A DNA stretch of 37,061 nt from Treponema sp. (GTDB lineage: Bacteria; Spirochaetota; Spirochaetia; Treponematales; Treponemataceae): NCBI GenBank assembly GCA_017617115.1, contig JAFZXA010000168.1, positions 1 to 37,061 of the forward strand. Direction: 5' to 3'. The position numbers and the translations under genes were made by a program. The notes beneath the pieces are model-generated. The model did no database searches and had not been told where the DNA came from. It saw only the letters and a program-made list of their open reading frames with translations. This document shows, piece after piece, positions 24,773-32,243 of the stretch. Each line of letters starts with the position of its first letter. The stretch's first letter is position 1.

Positions 24773-26564
24773 AAATTTACAATTATTCAAGTCAAGATTC
24801 CCCGCATTAGCCGATTTATATCATCATATTATAGAAGAAATTACAGCAAACGGTGAAGGCAGTGCAATTTTTTCGTTCTGGAAGGTTATGCCCGCCAAAA
24901 ACGGAAGTCTTACTGCACAAATCGGGAACATGCTTTTGCACAGCTCTTATAATCCCGAGCGCGAAGCAATGAGTACTGCACAGGAACTTGTTTCTAAAAA
25001 TAAAGAAACTGTGATTTTTATGGGAGCCGGACTTGGCTGGCAGTTTTGTACACTTGCAAAACTAATAACAAAAAGTGTGTGTGAGTGTCCTGTAAAAAAA
25101 CTTGTTCTTATTGAGCCCGATCCGTATCATTTTTTTGCAGCACTTTTTTACATTGACTGGTCTGATGTTTTTGCAGTGGAACAGCTTGTTATTGCGCTTG
25201 GGTGTCAGCCACATGACCTTATGCCGCTTTTAGAAGGAAACCAGATAAATGTGGGAAACACTGGTTTGAGCGCTTCGTATGTTTATACAATTCCAGCCTT
25301 TATTCAGCATGCCCGTCCCTACTTTGATTCTGTAATTGCCCTTATTGAACGAAACCGCAGCAAAAACGATATTAATGCTGCAACTTACAAAAAGTTTGAA
25401 AAGTTATGGATTCGTAATTCCATTAAAAATATTGTGCACCTTGGTGAATGTCAAACTGTGCTTGATATTGCAAAGGATTTTGGAAAAGGAACGGAAAAAT
25501 TTATTGTTGTAGCTGCGGGGCCTTCGCTTGAAAAGCTGCTTCCAAAAATGTCTGAGCTTAAAAAAAAGGCAGTAATTGTCTGTGTAGAAACTGCCCTTCA
25601 TGCGCTTCTTAAGGCCGGTGTTGAACCAGATTTTATTGTAATAACAGACCCTCAGTATTATGCATACAGGCATATTGCGGGACTGGAATCGCCTTCGAGT
25701 GTGCTTGTATGCCCGCTTAGTGTTTATCCTGCAGTTTTTGATTTTAAGTGCAGTCAGATTGTTTTATGTTCCGAAATGTTTCCTGTAAGCGGATTTTTTG
25801 AAGCCAAACTTGGTTCTTTTGGCGACTTGGGAGCAGGTGGTTCTGTAGCAAGCAGTGCCTGGAGTTTATGCCGGCTTTTAGGAGCGCGCAATATTTATTT
25901 TGCAGGTCTTGATTTATCGTACCCAATGGGACAGACACATATAAAAGGAAGCAGTGCAGAACAGGCAGGACATTTATGTGCCAGCAGAGTTTCTCCTGTA
26001 CAGGAAATAAACAGCCGTTCAAGATTCAGCGCCAACCCCGAATATGGCACAGACTATAACGGCAACAAAGTTCTTACCGATTCGCGCATGAAAATGTTTG
26101 CCTGGTGGTTCGAAAGCAAAATTGCAGAATGTACAGATGTAAAAACTTATACCTTATGCGCAGAAAGCATGAAGATTCCTGGAGTGGAAGTGGCAACGCT
26201 TGACGATATTGCTAATACTGAGCTGAAGCGTGCGGTCCCTGAGGCTCTCGAAGGGCGTCGTTCGCTTCGCGAACTTACCAAGTTTTCTTCGAAAACTTGC
26301 GCAACGACAATATCCTCTTTCCTTACCGAACTGAACACGCTCACAACTTTAATAAATCAGGCTGTAGAAAAATGCATTATTGCAGGGCCAAATATTCAAA
26401 ACGAGCTTTCTATAATAGAGCAAAAGATTGCAGAATCACCGTTGGAACAGATTATTGCACTTGCACGCCCTGTAACAGATGACAGACTTGAAATGTACAA
26501 ATCGCTTCAAAAAACAATGGGTATTTATAATAAATATGCAATTTATTATAATACTTGCAAATGA
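24753..26564 (+). CDS. DUF115 / MptE-like protein (motility accessory factor type)
   Basis: This 603-residue protein is of the MptE-like (DUF115) family, which includes Maf proteins implicated in flagellin glycosylation. The conserved block at about 250-300 (VAAGPSLEKLLPKM, VCVETALHALLKAGVEPDFIVITDP) marks the family domain, and GARNIYFAGLDLSYP near 377 continues it. The likely start is TTG at 24753 behind GGAG ten bases upstream, overlapping the PBP gene by 20 bases. Residues about 493-517 (VPEALEGRRSLRELTKF and following) are encoded by a palindromic repeat, a foreign insertion in the C-terminal region. A sugar-transfer role on flagellins would suit a spirochaete but is inference. Confidence 0.8.
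   Translation: MNSIWNKNLQLFKSRFPALADLYHHIIEEITANGEGSAIFSFWKVMPAKNGSLTAQIGNMLLHSSYNPEREAMSTAQELVSKNKETVIFMGAGLGWQFCTLAKLITKSVCECPVKKLVLIEPDPYHFFAALFYIDWSDVFAVEQLVIALGCQPHDLMPLLEGNQINVGNTGLSASYVYTIPAFIQHARPYFDSVIALIERNRSKNDINAATYKKFEKLWIRNSIKNIVHLGECQTVLDIAKDFGKGTEKFIVVAAGPSLEKLLPKMSELKKKAVIVCVETALHALLKAGVEPDFIVITDPQYYAYRHIAGLESPSSVLVCPLSVYPAVFDFKCSQIVLCSEMFPVSGFFEAKLGSFGDLGAGGSVASSAWSLCRLLGARNIYFAGLDLSYPMGQTHIKGSSAEQAGHLCASRVSPVQEINSRSRFSANPEYGTDYNGNKVLTDSRMKMFAWWFESKIAECTDVKTYTLCAESMKIPGVEVATLDDIANTELKRAVPEALEGRRSLRELTKFSSKTCATTISSFLTELNTLTTLINQAVEKCIIAGPNIQNELSIIEQKIAESPLEQIIALARPVTDDRLEMYKSLQKTMGIYNKYAIYYNTCK
26234..26300 (+). repeat. Composite palindromic repeat (modules X and Y) in the DUF115 gene
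   Basis: Module X (26237-26255) is identical to the copies at 6497 and 28895. Module Y follows as two hairpins: GTTCGC / GCGAAC with a TTC loop (26260-26274), and CAAGTTTTC / GAAAACTTG with a TTC loop (26279-26299). The reading frame passes through without a stop and encodes PEALEG and RSLRELTKFSSKT. Base composition and codon use differ from the flanking gene. Confidence 0.82.
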
Positions 26565-27922
26565 CCAGAACAAACCAGCTGAACCTTACCGAAGGTCCAA
26601 TATTTTCAAAGCTGCTTCAGTTTTCAATTCCTCTTATTTTGTCGAGCATGCTTCAACTGCTTTTTAATGCGGCAGATGTAGTTGTTGTTGGTCGTTTTGC
26701 AGGAAACAATTCTCTGGCAGCAGTTGGCTCTACAGGGTCTCTTATAAATCTTTTAGTAAATCTTTTTCTGGGACTTTCAATAGGGACAAATGTAGTTGCT
26801 GCAAACTATTTTGGAGCCCGCCGTTCAAAAGAACTTCAGGAAACCGTACACACTTCAATTCTTGTTTCGCTTGGCTGCGGAGTTGTGCTTACAGTTGTTG
26901 GTGTTATTGGTTCAAAATATATTTTAATTTTAATGCAGGCTCCTTACGAAGTTTTAACACTTGCTACTCTTTACTTAAAAATCTACTTTGGCGGCATTAC
27001 AGCCACAATGATTTACAATTTTGGAAGTGCCCTGCTTCGTGCAAAAGGCGACACAAAAAGGCCTCTTTACATTTTGTTTGGAGCAGGCGTTATGAACCTC
27101 ATTTTAAACCTTATTTTTGTAATTGCTTTTAAGATGGATGTTGCGGGCGTTGGCTGGGCTACAGTAATTTCACAATGCTTTGCGGCAGGAGCGGTTCTTG
27201 TAATTCTGCTTCGCGAAACTGATGATTTTAAACTTGATTTACGAAAACTTTCTATAAACACACACATTCTTGCAAAAATTGTAAAAATCGGTTTGCCTGC
27301 GGGATTTCAGGGAATTATGTTTTCTTTTTCAAACGTCATAATTCAGTCTTCGGTAAACTCGTTTGGCGCAATTACAATTGCAGGAAACGCCGCGGCAGTA
27401 AATCTTGAAGGCTTTGTTTACATTGCAATGAACGGCTTTTCTCAAGGCACACTCACCTTCTGTTCTCAAAATATGGGAGCTGGAAAAACCGACAGAATAA
27501 AAAAGGTTGTGCTTGTTTCACAGGCCTGCATAATTGTAATAGGGGCAGTTTTAGGCGCACTTTTCCTTTTGTTCAGGAACCAGCTTGTGGGCATCTACTC
27601 TGACAGTCCTGACGTAGTTGCTGCAGGAGTACGCCGCTTTTGGGTAATTATGACAACCTATTACCTTTGCGGCATGATGGACTGCATGTCAAACAGTATC
27701 CGTGGTATTGGCCATTCACTGGCACCGGTAATCACCTCGTTGTGCGGAGCGTGTCTGTACCGCATAATCTGGCTTTTCACAGTGTTCAAGATTCCTCAGT
27801 TCCACACAGTCTACTGCATTTATATTACCTACCCGATTAGCTGGATTTTAACATTTGTTGCGAATGTAGTCATTTACAGGCATTATATAAAAATGTTAAA
27901 ATCTTCTTATGAGCAAAAATAA
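26561..27922 (+). CDS. MATE-family multidrug / metabolite exporter
   Basis: This 453-residue membrane protein has about twelve hydrophobic segments arranged as two MatE halves. Family features are SIPLILSSMLQLLFNAADVVVVGRFAG at the start (key part VVVGRFAG), TGSLINLLVNLFLGLSIGTNV, and the second-half counterpart GLPAGFQGIMFSFSNV near 245. It probably exports organic cations by Na+ or H+ antiport. The preferred start is ATG at 26561, which overlaps the upstream stop codon (ATGA); a TTG six bases earlier is the alternative. Its 3' end overlaps polA by 14 bases. The role of an exporter between a DUF115 gene and polA is not obvious. Confidence 0.92.
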   Translation: MTRTNQLNLTEGPIFSKLLQFSIPLILSSMLQLLFNAADVVVVGRFAGNNSLAAVGSTGSLINLLVNLFLGLSIGTNVVAANYFGARRSKELQETVHTSILVSLGCGVVLTVVGVIGSKYILILMQAPYEVLTLATLYLKIYFGGITATMIYNFGSALLRAKGDTKRPLYILFGAGVMNLILNLIFVIAFKMDVAGVGWATVISQCFAAGAVLVILLRETDDFKLDLRKLSINTHILAKIVKIGLPAGFQGIMFSFSNVIIQSSVNSFGAITIAGNAAAVNLEGFVYIAMNGFSQGTLTFCSQNMGAGKTDRIKKVVLVSQACIIVIGAVLGALFLLFRNQLVGIYSDSPDVVAAGVRRFWVIMTTYYLCGMMDCMSNSIRGIGHSLAPVITSLCGACLYRIIWLFTVFKIPQFHTVYCIYITYPISWILTFVANVVIYRHYIKMLKSSYEQK

Positions 27923-30827
27923 AAAAACAGTATATATTCTAGACAGCTACGGACTCATCTTCCGCTGCTATTTTGCATTTATAAACAGACCACTTACCAA
28001 TTCACGTGGCGAAAATGTTAGTGCGCTTTTTGGATTTTTCAGAAACCTTCACTGGATTTTGCAGCACTACAAGCCCGAATATATTTTTGCGGCAATGGAT
28101 TCAAAAACAAAAACCTTCCGTCATGAAATGTACCCCGAATATAAGGCAACCCGTAATAAAACTCCCGAAGATCTTCATGCCCAGATTCCATGGATTTGCG
28201 ATATACTTGAAACCTTAGGCATTCCAACCTTGCAGTGCGACGGCTACGAAGCAGATGACATTATTGCCACAGTTGCAAAAAAATGCGCCGAACAGGGTGC
28301 TGAATGTAAAATCCTTTCGGGCGACAAAGACCTTATGCAGTTAGTCGATACAAACACACTTATCTTAAAACCCGAATCTGGCGCTTCTACCTGGAAACTT
28401 ACAGACGCAGATGGTGTTGCTGCCGAATGGGGAGTTCCTCCTTCCCAACTTCTAGACCTTCTTAGTCTTTACGGAGACACAGCCGACAATGTTCCTGGTG
28501 TTCACGGTGTAGGTGTAAAAACAGCCGCCAAACTTCTTACCGATTACGCTGACCTTGACGGAATCTACTCTCATATAGAAGAAATAAAAGGCGCCCTTAA
28601 GCAAAAGCTTATTGATGGTAAAGAAAATGCATACTTCAGCCAGAAACTTATCCGTCTTTGCAATGAAGTTCCCTGCCAGCAGATTGACGCCGCCCTTAAT
28701 GCCCAGCCGCAGGTTTATAATTATAAAGCCGCCGCAGAAAAGCTTTCGTCGTATGGGGCATTTGCTGTGGCTAAGAGTTATGCGGAACTGGGAATTGGAA
28801 CAGGTAGTGGATTGCCACGCTCCGCTCGCAATGACGTAAGTGATGCCCCGCAAGTTTCCGAAGGAAACTTGGTAAGTTCGCGAAGCGAACGACTCCCTGA
28901 GGCTCTCGAAGGGCCGCTAGATGATAACGCCGCGCCTATAAACCTCACCCAAAACGACACTTCCGCATACAAGGCCATCACTGACCTTGCAGACTTAGAA
29001 AAATATATCTCAACTTTCTTAAATCAAAAATCCGCCGGCAAAAAACTAATTGCCTACGACAGTGAAACAACTTCTCTCGACACCTTTAACTGCCGTATTC
29101 TGGGCTTCAGCTTGTGCTACGAAGAAGGTAAAGCAGTTTACATTCCACTTGCTCAGGAATCAGAAGGACTTTTTGGCGGCGGCGACTATATTTCTAAAGA
29201 AGACGCATACACACAGCTGGCCCGCATTTTTAATGACACAACAATCACAGTCATAATGCACAATGCAAAGTTTGACCTTAAGGTTTTATATAACACAGGC
29301 TTTGACAAATACAGTAAGTTTTTCACTAATTCACAAATTACAGGCTGCAAGATTTACGACACAATGGTAACTGCCTGGCTAACGAATCCGGAACGAACAG
29401 GCAAAAACGGATATTCACTTGAACATCTTGGCGAAACTGTTCTTGGACTAAAAGGAATTGAATTTTCAGACATTGTACAAAAAGGTCAGACCTTTGAAGA
29501 AGTTCCTCTTGAACAGGCTTACCGCTATGCCGCCGAAGATGCCGACTTTACTTACCGCCTTGGATTAAAGCTTCGCGAACCTTTTGAGCAAGATAAATCA
29601 AACACACTCAAAAAACTTTTGATGATGGAAATGCAGGTGCTTCCAATCCTTACAAAAATGGAATTAACCGGAATCCACCTGGACGGCGATGCACTTAAAG
29701 AATACAACAAGGAATTAACCAGTGCTATTTCACTTATAGAACAGAATATCTACAAGGAAGTTGGCCACGAATTTAATATTGCATCTCCAAAACAGCTGCA
29801 GACAGTTTTATTTGAAGAACGTCATCTTAAAGCAGGCAAAAAAACAAAGACAGGTTACTCTACAGACACTTCTGTTCTTGAAGAGCTTGCTTTATATGAT
29901 CCGGTTCCAAAAATGATTCTGGAATACCGCGAGCTTGCAAAAATTCAGTCTACTTATGTAGAAACTCTTCCTACTCTTACCGACAGCGAAGGCCGCATTC
30001 ACACAGACTTTGTGCAGACCGGTACCGCAACAGGCCGACTCAGCTGCCGCGAACCAAACCTTCAGAATATTCCGGTAAGAACAGAAGCAGGAAGAAAAAT
30101 CCGTTCCGCATTTACTGCACCAAAAGGAACAGTTCTTATTTCTGCCGACTATGCCCAGATTGAACTTGTAGTTTTAGCCCACTTAAGCGGCGACAAAAAT
30201 ATGTGCAAAGCCTTTAATGAAGGAACAGATGTTCATAAGGCAACAGCAGCCCTTATTTATAATGTTCCGCCAGAACAGGTTACTCCAGACATGCGCCGTA
30301 CTGCAAAAACAATCAACTTTGGTGTAATTTACGGAATGAGTGCCTTCCGTCTTGCAAACGACCTTGGAATTTCTCGCACTCAGGCTTCGCAGTTTATACA
30401 AAATTACTTTACAATGTATGCCGATGTTGACCGCTTTATAAAAGAAACAGTTTCACAGGCAGAAAAAACCGGCCGCATTTCTACAATCATGGGACGCACA
30501 AGACCAATTTTTGGCATAAACAGCGTAAACAAGGTAGAAAAAGCAGCCGCCGAACGCATTGCCGTAAACTCACCGGTTCAGGGAAGCGCCGCCGACATTG
30601 TAAAAAAAGCCATGACAGACATTGCAGCCGCCCTTGACCAGGCAAAAAGCCCTGCCCGCCTTCTTCTTCAGGTTCACGACGAATTGATTTTTGAATGTCC
30701 GGACGACAAAGATATAATAGAAAAAACAGTTGTACTCATTAAAGACAAAATGGAGCACGCAGTAGAACTTAGCGTTCCTCTACGGGTGAGCATAGAATAC
30801 GGTAAAAACTGGGGAGAATTCCACTAA
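27909..30827 (+). CDS. polA: DNA polymerase I with an in-frame repeat insertion
   Basis: This 972-residue repair and Okazaki-fragment polymerase has three domains. A 5'-3' nuclease domain is first (about 1-295; GYEADDIIAT, GDKDLMQLV). A 3'-5' exonuclease domain follows (about 350-545), which keeps its acidic residues (YDSETTSLD, HNAKFDLKVL, YAAEDADFTY) and so should proofread. The polymerase domain has motif A SADYAQIELVVLAHLSGD, motif B RRTAKTINFGVIYGMS and motif C LQVHDELIFE. In motif A the Arg that usually follows IEL is Val. About 36 residues (301-336) in the linker between the first two domains come from palindromic repeats. It overlaps the MATE gene and is followed by coaE. Confidence 0.96.
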   Translation: MSKNKKTVYILDSYGLIFRCYFAFINRPLTNSRGENVSALFGFFRNLHWILQHYKPEYIFAAMDSKTKTFRHEMYPEYKATRNKTPEDLHAQIPWICDILETLGIPTLQCDGYEADDIIATVAKKCAEQGAECKILSGDKDLMQLVDTNTLILKPESGASTWKLTDADGVAAEWGVPPSQLLDLLSLYGDTADNVPGVHGVGVKTAAKLLTDYADLDGIYSHIEEIKGALKQKLIDGKENAYFSQKLIRLCNEVPCQQIDAALNAQPQVYNYKAAAEKLSSYGAFAVAKSYAELGIGTGSGLPRSARNDVSDAPQVSEGNLVSSRSERLPEALEGPLDDNAAPINLTQNDTSAYKAITDLADLEKYISTFLNQKSAGKKLIAYDSETTSLDTFNCRILGFSLCYEEGKAVYIPLAQESEGLFGGGDYISKEDAYTQLARIFNDTTITVIMHNAKFDLKVLYNTGFDKYSKFFTNSQITGCKIYDTMVTAWLTNPERTGKNGYSLEHLGETVLGLKGIEFSDIVQKGQTFEEVPLEQAYRYAAEDADFTYRLGLKLREPFEQDKSNTLKKLLMMEMQVLPILTKMELTGIHLDGDALKEYNKELTSAISLIEQNIYKEVGHEFNIASPKQLQTVLFEERHLKAGKKTKTGYSTDTSVLEELALYDPVPKMILEYRELAKIQSTYVETLPTLTDSEGRIHTDFVQTGTATGRLSCREPNLQNIPVRTEAGRKIRSAFTAPKGTVLISADYAQIELVVLAHLSGDKNMCKAFNEGTDVHKATAALIYNVPPEQVTPDMRRTAKTINFGVIYGMSAFRLANDLGISRTQASQFIQNYFTMYADVDRFIKETVSQAEKTGRISTIMGRTRPIFGINSVNKVEKAAAERIAVNSPVQGSAADIVKKAMTDIAAALDQAKSPARLLLQVHDELIFECPDDKDIIEKTVVLIKDKMEHAVELSVPLRVSIEYGKNWGEFH
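28809..28836. repeat. Palindromic repeat, module B (ATTGC...GCAAT), inside polA
   Basis: ATTGC (28811-28815) and GCAAT (28828-28832) flank a GC-rich centre of CTCCGCTCG type. From memory this belongs to the CATTGCGAGCGGAGCG repeat seen in many unrelated bacterial genomes. In frame it encodes GLPRSARND. It lies 14 bases upstream of another repeat, so polA has received at least two elements at one site. Confidence 0.65.
28851..28913 (+). repeat. Composite palindromic repeat (inverted module Y plus module X) in polA
   Basis: The first hairpin is CAAGTTTCC / GGAAACTTG around GAA (28851-28871). The second is GTTCGC / GCGAAC around GAA (28876-28890). Module X (28895-28913) is identical to the copies at 6497 and 26237. 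Module Y is reversed relative to the copy in the DUF115 gene while X keeps the same orientation. In frame it encodes QVSEGNLVSSRSER and then LPEALEG with no stop. Confidence 0.82.
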
Positions 30828-31378
30828 TGAACGAAGTGATCGCAGTAACAGGGCCCATGGCTGCCGGAAAAAATTATTATTGCTCACAATTAGAAAAAGA
30901 AGGCTGGTCTTGCGTAGATGCAGATATTCTGGTTCACGACGCAATAGAGCTTGTAAAAGACAAAATCCTTGCCAAGTTTATTCCGTTTGCCGAACAACAG
31001 CATATAAAACTAACCAACCCCGACGGCACCATAGACCGCAAAGCCCTTGGCAAACTTCTTTTTGCATACCCCGAGCTTTTAAACATCCAGGAATCAATTG
31101 TCTACCCGATTATCATAAAACAGATAGAAGAATTTATTGCCACCCATCCAAAAGCCGTAATAAACGCAACGGTGCTTTATAAAACCCCGGAGCTTTTGAA
31201 ATACTGCCAGAAGGTAATTTTTGTAACTGCCCCATTTTTCACACGCCTCAAACGCGCCCGCAAACGAGACGGTCTGCCCTACACCCAAATTCTCAAAAGG
31301 TTTCATGCACAAAGGAAGCTTTTGAAAGAGTATAAAACAAGAATACCTGAAGAAAAAATTGTGATTATAAAAAATTAA
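30827..31378 (+). CDS. coaE: Dephospho-CoA kinase (CoaE-like)
   Basis: This 183-residue P-loop kinase should catalyse the last step of coenzyme A synthesis. The Walker A region is GPMAAGKN (9-16), where the usual final Ser or Thr is Asn. The DADILVHDA motif (about 32-40), DGTIDRKALGKLLF (about 66-79) and the LID-like RLKRARKRDG stretch fit the CoaE family. The ATG overlaps the polA stop (TAATG), and polA-coaE adjacency is common in bacteria. It ends the plus-strand operon 4 bases from a convergent gene. The altered P-loop residue leaves some doubt about full activity. Confidence 0.85.
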   Translation: MNEVIAVTGPMAAGKNYYCSQLEKEGWSCVDADILVHDAIELVKDKILAKFIPFAEQQHIKLTNPDGTIDRKALGKLLFAYPELLNIQESIVYPIIIKQIEEFIATHPKAVINATVLYKTPELLKYCQKVIFVTAPFFTRLKRARKRDGLPYTQILKRFHAQRKLLKEYKTRIPEEKIVIIKN

Positions 31379-31382
31379 AAAT

Positions 31383-31988
31383 CTATTCTATTTCTGCAAC
31401 AGGCTTATACATAAAAACACAATTTTGACTATATTCATTTTGCCAATTATTATTCAGATTTTCGTTATAAGAATCATCTTCTACAGGGTAAAATCCCCAA
31501 GTTTTATAATAATTTGCAAGTTTTTGATTTGCTGCAAATAAATACAGTACCTTTGTTCCAACCTCTTCTGAAATATGCTTAACAATGGGTTGAACTATGT
31601 CATAAAAAATATTTTTGCCAACTTGAATATTTAACCCTTTAATAGTTCTTAATGAATAATCATTTAAGGCAATATTTACTAATTCAATTCCAGGAACTAA
31701 TTTTGTTTCTTTTGAAAAAGTGAGATTAATAGCTTGTTCACTATAAGGAATAGAACCACATTTTAATGTAAAACAGGCTATAAGAATTTCTGTTCCTTTA
31801 ATCTTAACAACATAATTTCTAACAGAAAAATCCTTTTCATCTTTTATAGCTTGTCTTTGAAAATATTCAGTAATACCAACTGCATCTTTTATTGCAGCAA
31901 ACCGTTTTAAAAGATATTCATTTCCATTATCAATAATACGTTCATAAGAGAATAGTTCAGATTTAATTTCTACTGGAATAAAGCTCAT
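31383..31988 (-). CDS. GNAT-family acetyltransferase, possible toxin
   Basis: This 201-residue protein has a GNAT-like pattern in its C-terminal two thirds. The IELVNIALN strand (about 101), the GKNIFYDIVQPIVKHISEEV helix after the acetyl-CoA-binding loop position (about 123-143), VLYLFAANQKLANYYKTWGF (about 146-166) and a C-terminal strand match the fold. The N-terminal 60 residues are not recognisable. It is AT-rich compared with the neighbouring operon, overlaps a 64-codon gene by one base (TAATG), and shares that gene's very strong promoter. This layout recalls GNAT-toxin/antitoxin pairs, though the partner is not a known antitoxin fold. An ordinary acetyltransferase is the alternative. 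Confidence 0.6.
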   Translation of the reverse strand: MSFIPVEIKSELFSYERIIDNGNEYLLKRFAAIKDAVGITEYFQRQAIKDEKDFSVRNYVVKIKGTEILIACFTLKCGSIPYSEQAINLTFSKETKLVPGIELVNIALNDYSLRTIKGLNIQVGKNIFYDIVQPIVKHISEEVGTKVLYLFAANQKLANYYKTWGFYPVEDDSYNENLNNNWQNEYSQNCVFMYKPVAEIE

Positions 31989-32182
31989 TACTTATTTGAA
32001 GCGACTATTATATCCCAATTCTTTTTTATTTCTGGAAGATATGCTGCAAATCTAGTATTAAAATCATCCCTTACTGATTTTGAATATTGAGGAGTCTTTA
32101 ATGGTTTTGCATTACATATTTTTTCATAAGCCATTTGACCGCTTTTTCCAGTCAAAATATAAACATCTGGTTTTCCCACCAT
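31988..32182 (-). CDS. Small protein upstream of the GNAT gene, possible antitoxin
   Basis: This 64-residue basic protein (MVGKPDVYILTGKSGQ... ending in KNWDIIVASNK) is of no family I recognise. There is no signal peptide or membrane span. The C-terminal half (SKSVRDDFNTRFAAYLPEIK) looks helical. Expression signals are the strongest in the window: an AAGGAGGTG ribosome-binding site four bases from the ATG and a TTGACA promoter. It is the first gene of a two-gene unit with a GNAT protein, with stop and start overlapping, which is typical of toxin-antitoxin pairs. That role is inference from layout only. Confidence 0.6.
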   Translation of the reverse strand: MVGKPDVYILTGKSGQMAYEKICNAKPLKTPQYSKSVRDDFNTRFAAYLPEIKKNWDIIVASNK

Positions 32183-32186
32183 AAAG

Positions 32187-32235
32187 CACCTCCTTTTCTT
32201 ATGTATACACTATACTACACTTATTCAATTGTCAA
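32187..32235 (-). promoter_or_regulatory. Strong promoter, candidate operator and consensus ribosome-binding site
   Basis: On the minus strand TTGACA (32235-32230) is followed after 15 bases by TATAGT (32214-32209). An inverted repeat with arms GTATA and TATAC around three bases (32203-32215) covers the -10 box and could be an autoregulatory operator. AAGGAGGTG (32195-32187), fully complementary to the usual 16S rRNA tail, precedes the ATG at 32182. Confidence 0.6.
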
Positions 32236-32243
32236 GGTTTATT

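Noticed and set aside
28452-28853. 133-codon open frame antisense to polA
   Set aside because: It lies entirely within the intact polA gene, has no ribosome-binding site, and its protein resembles no family.
26234-28913. CRISPR array
   Set aside because: The repeats are few, kilobases apart and internally palindromic, with no regular spacers and no cas genes.
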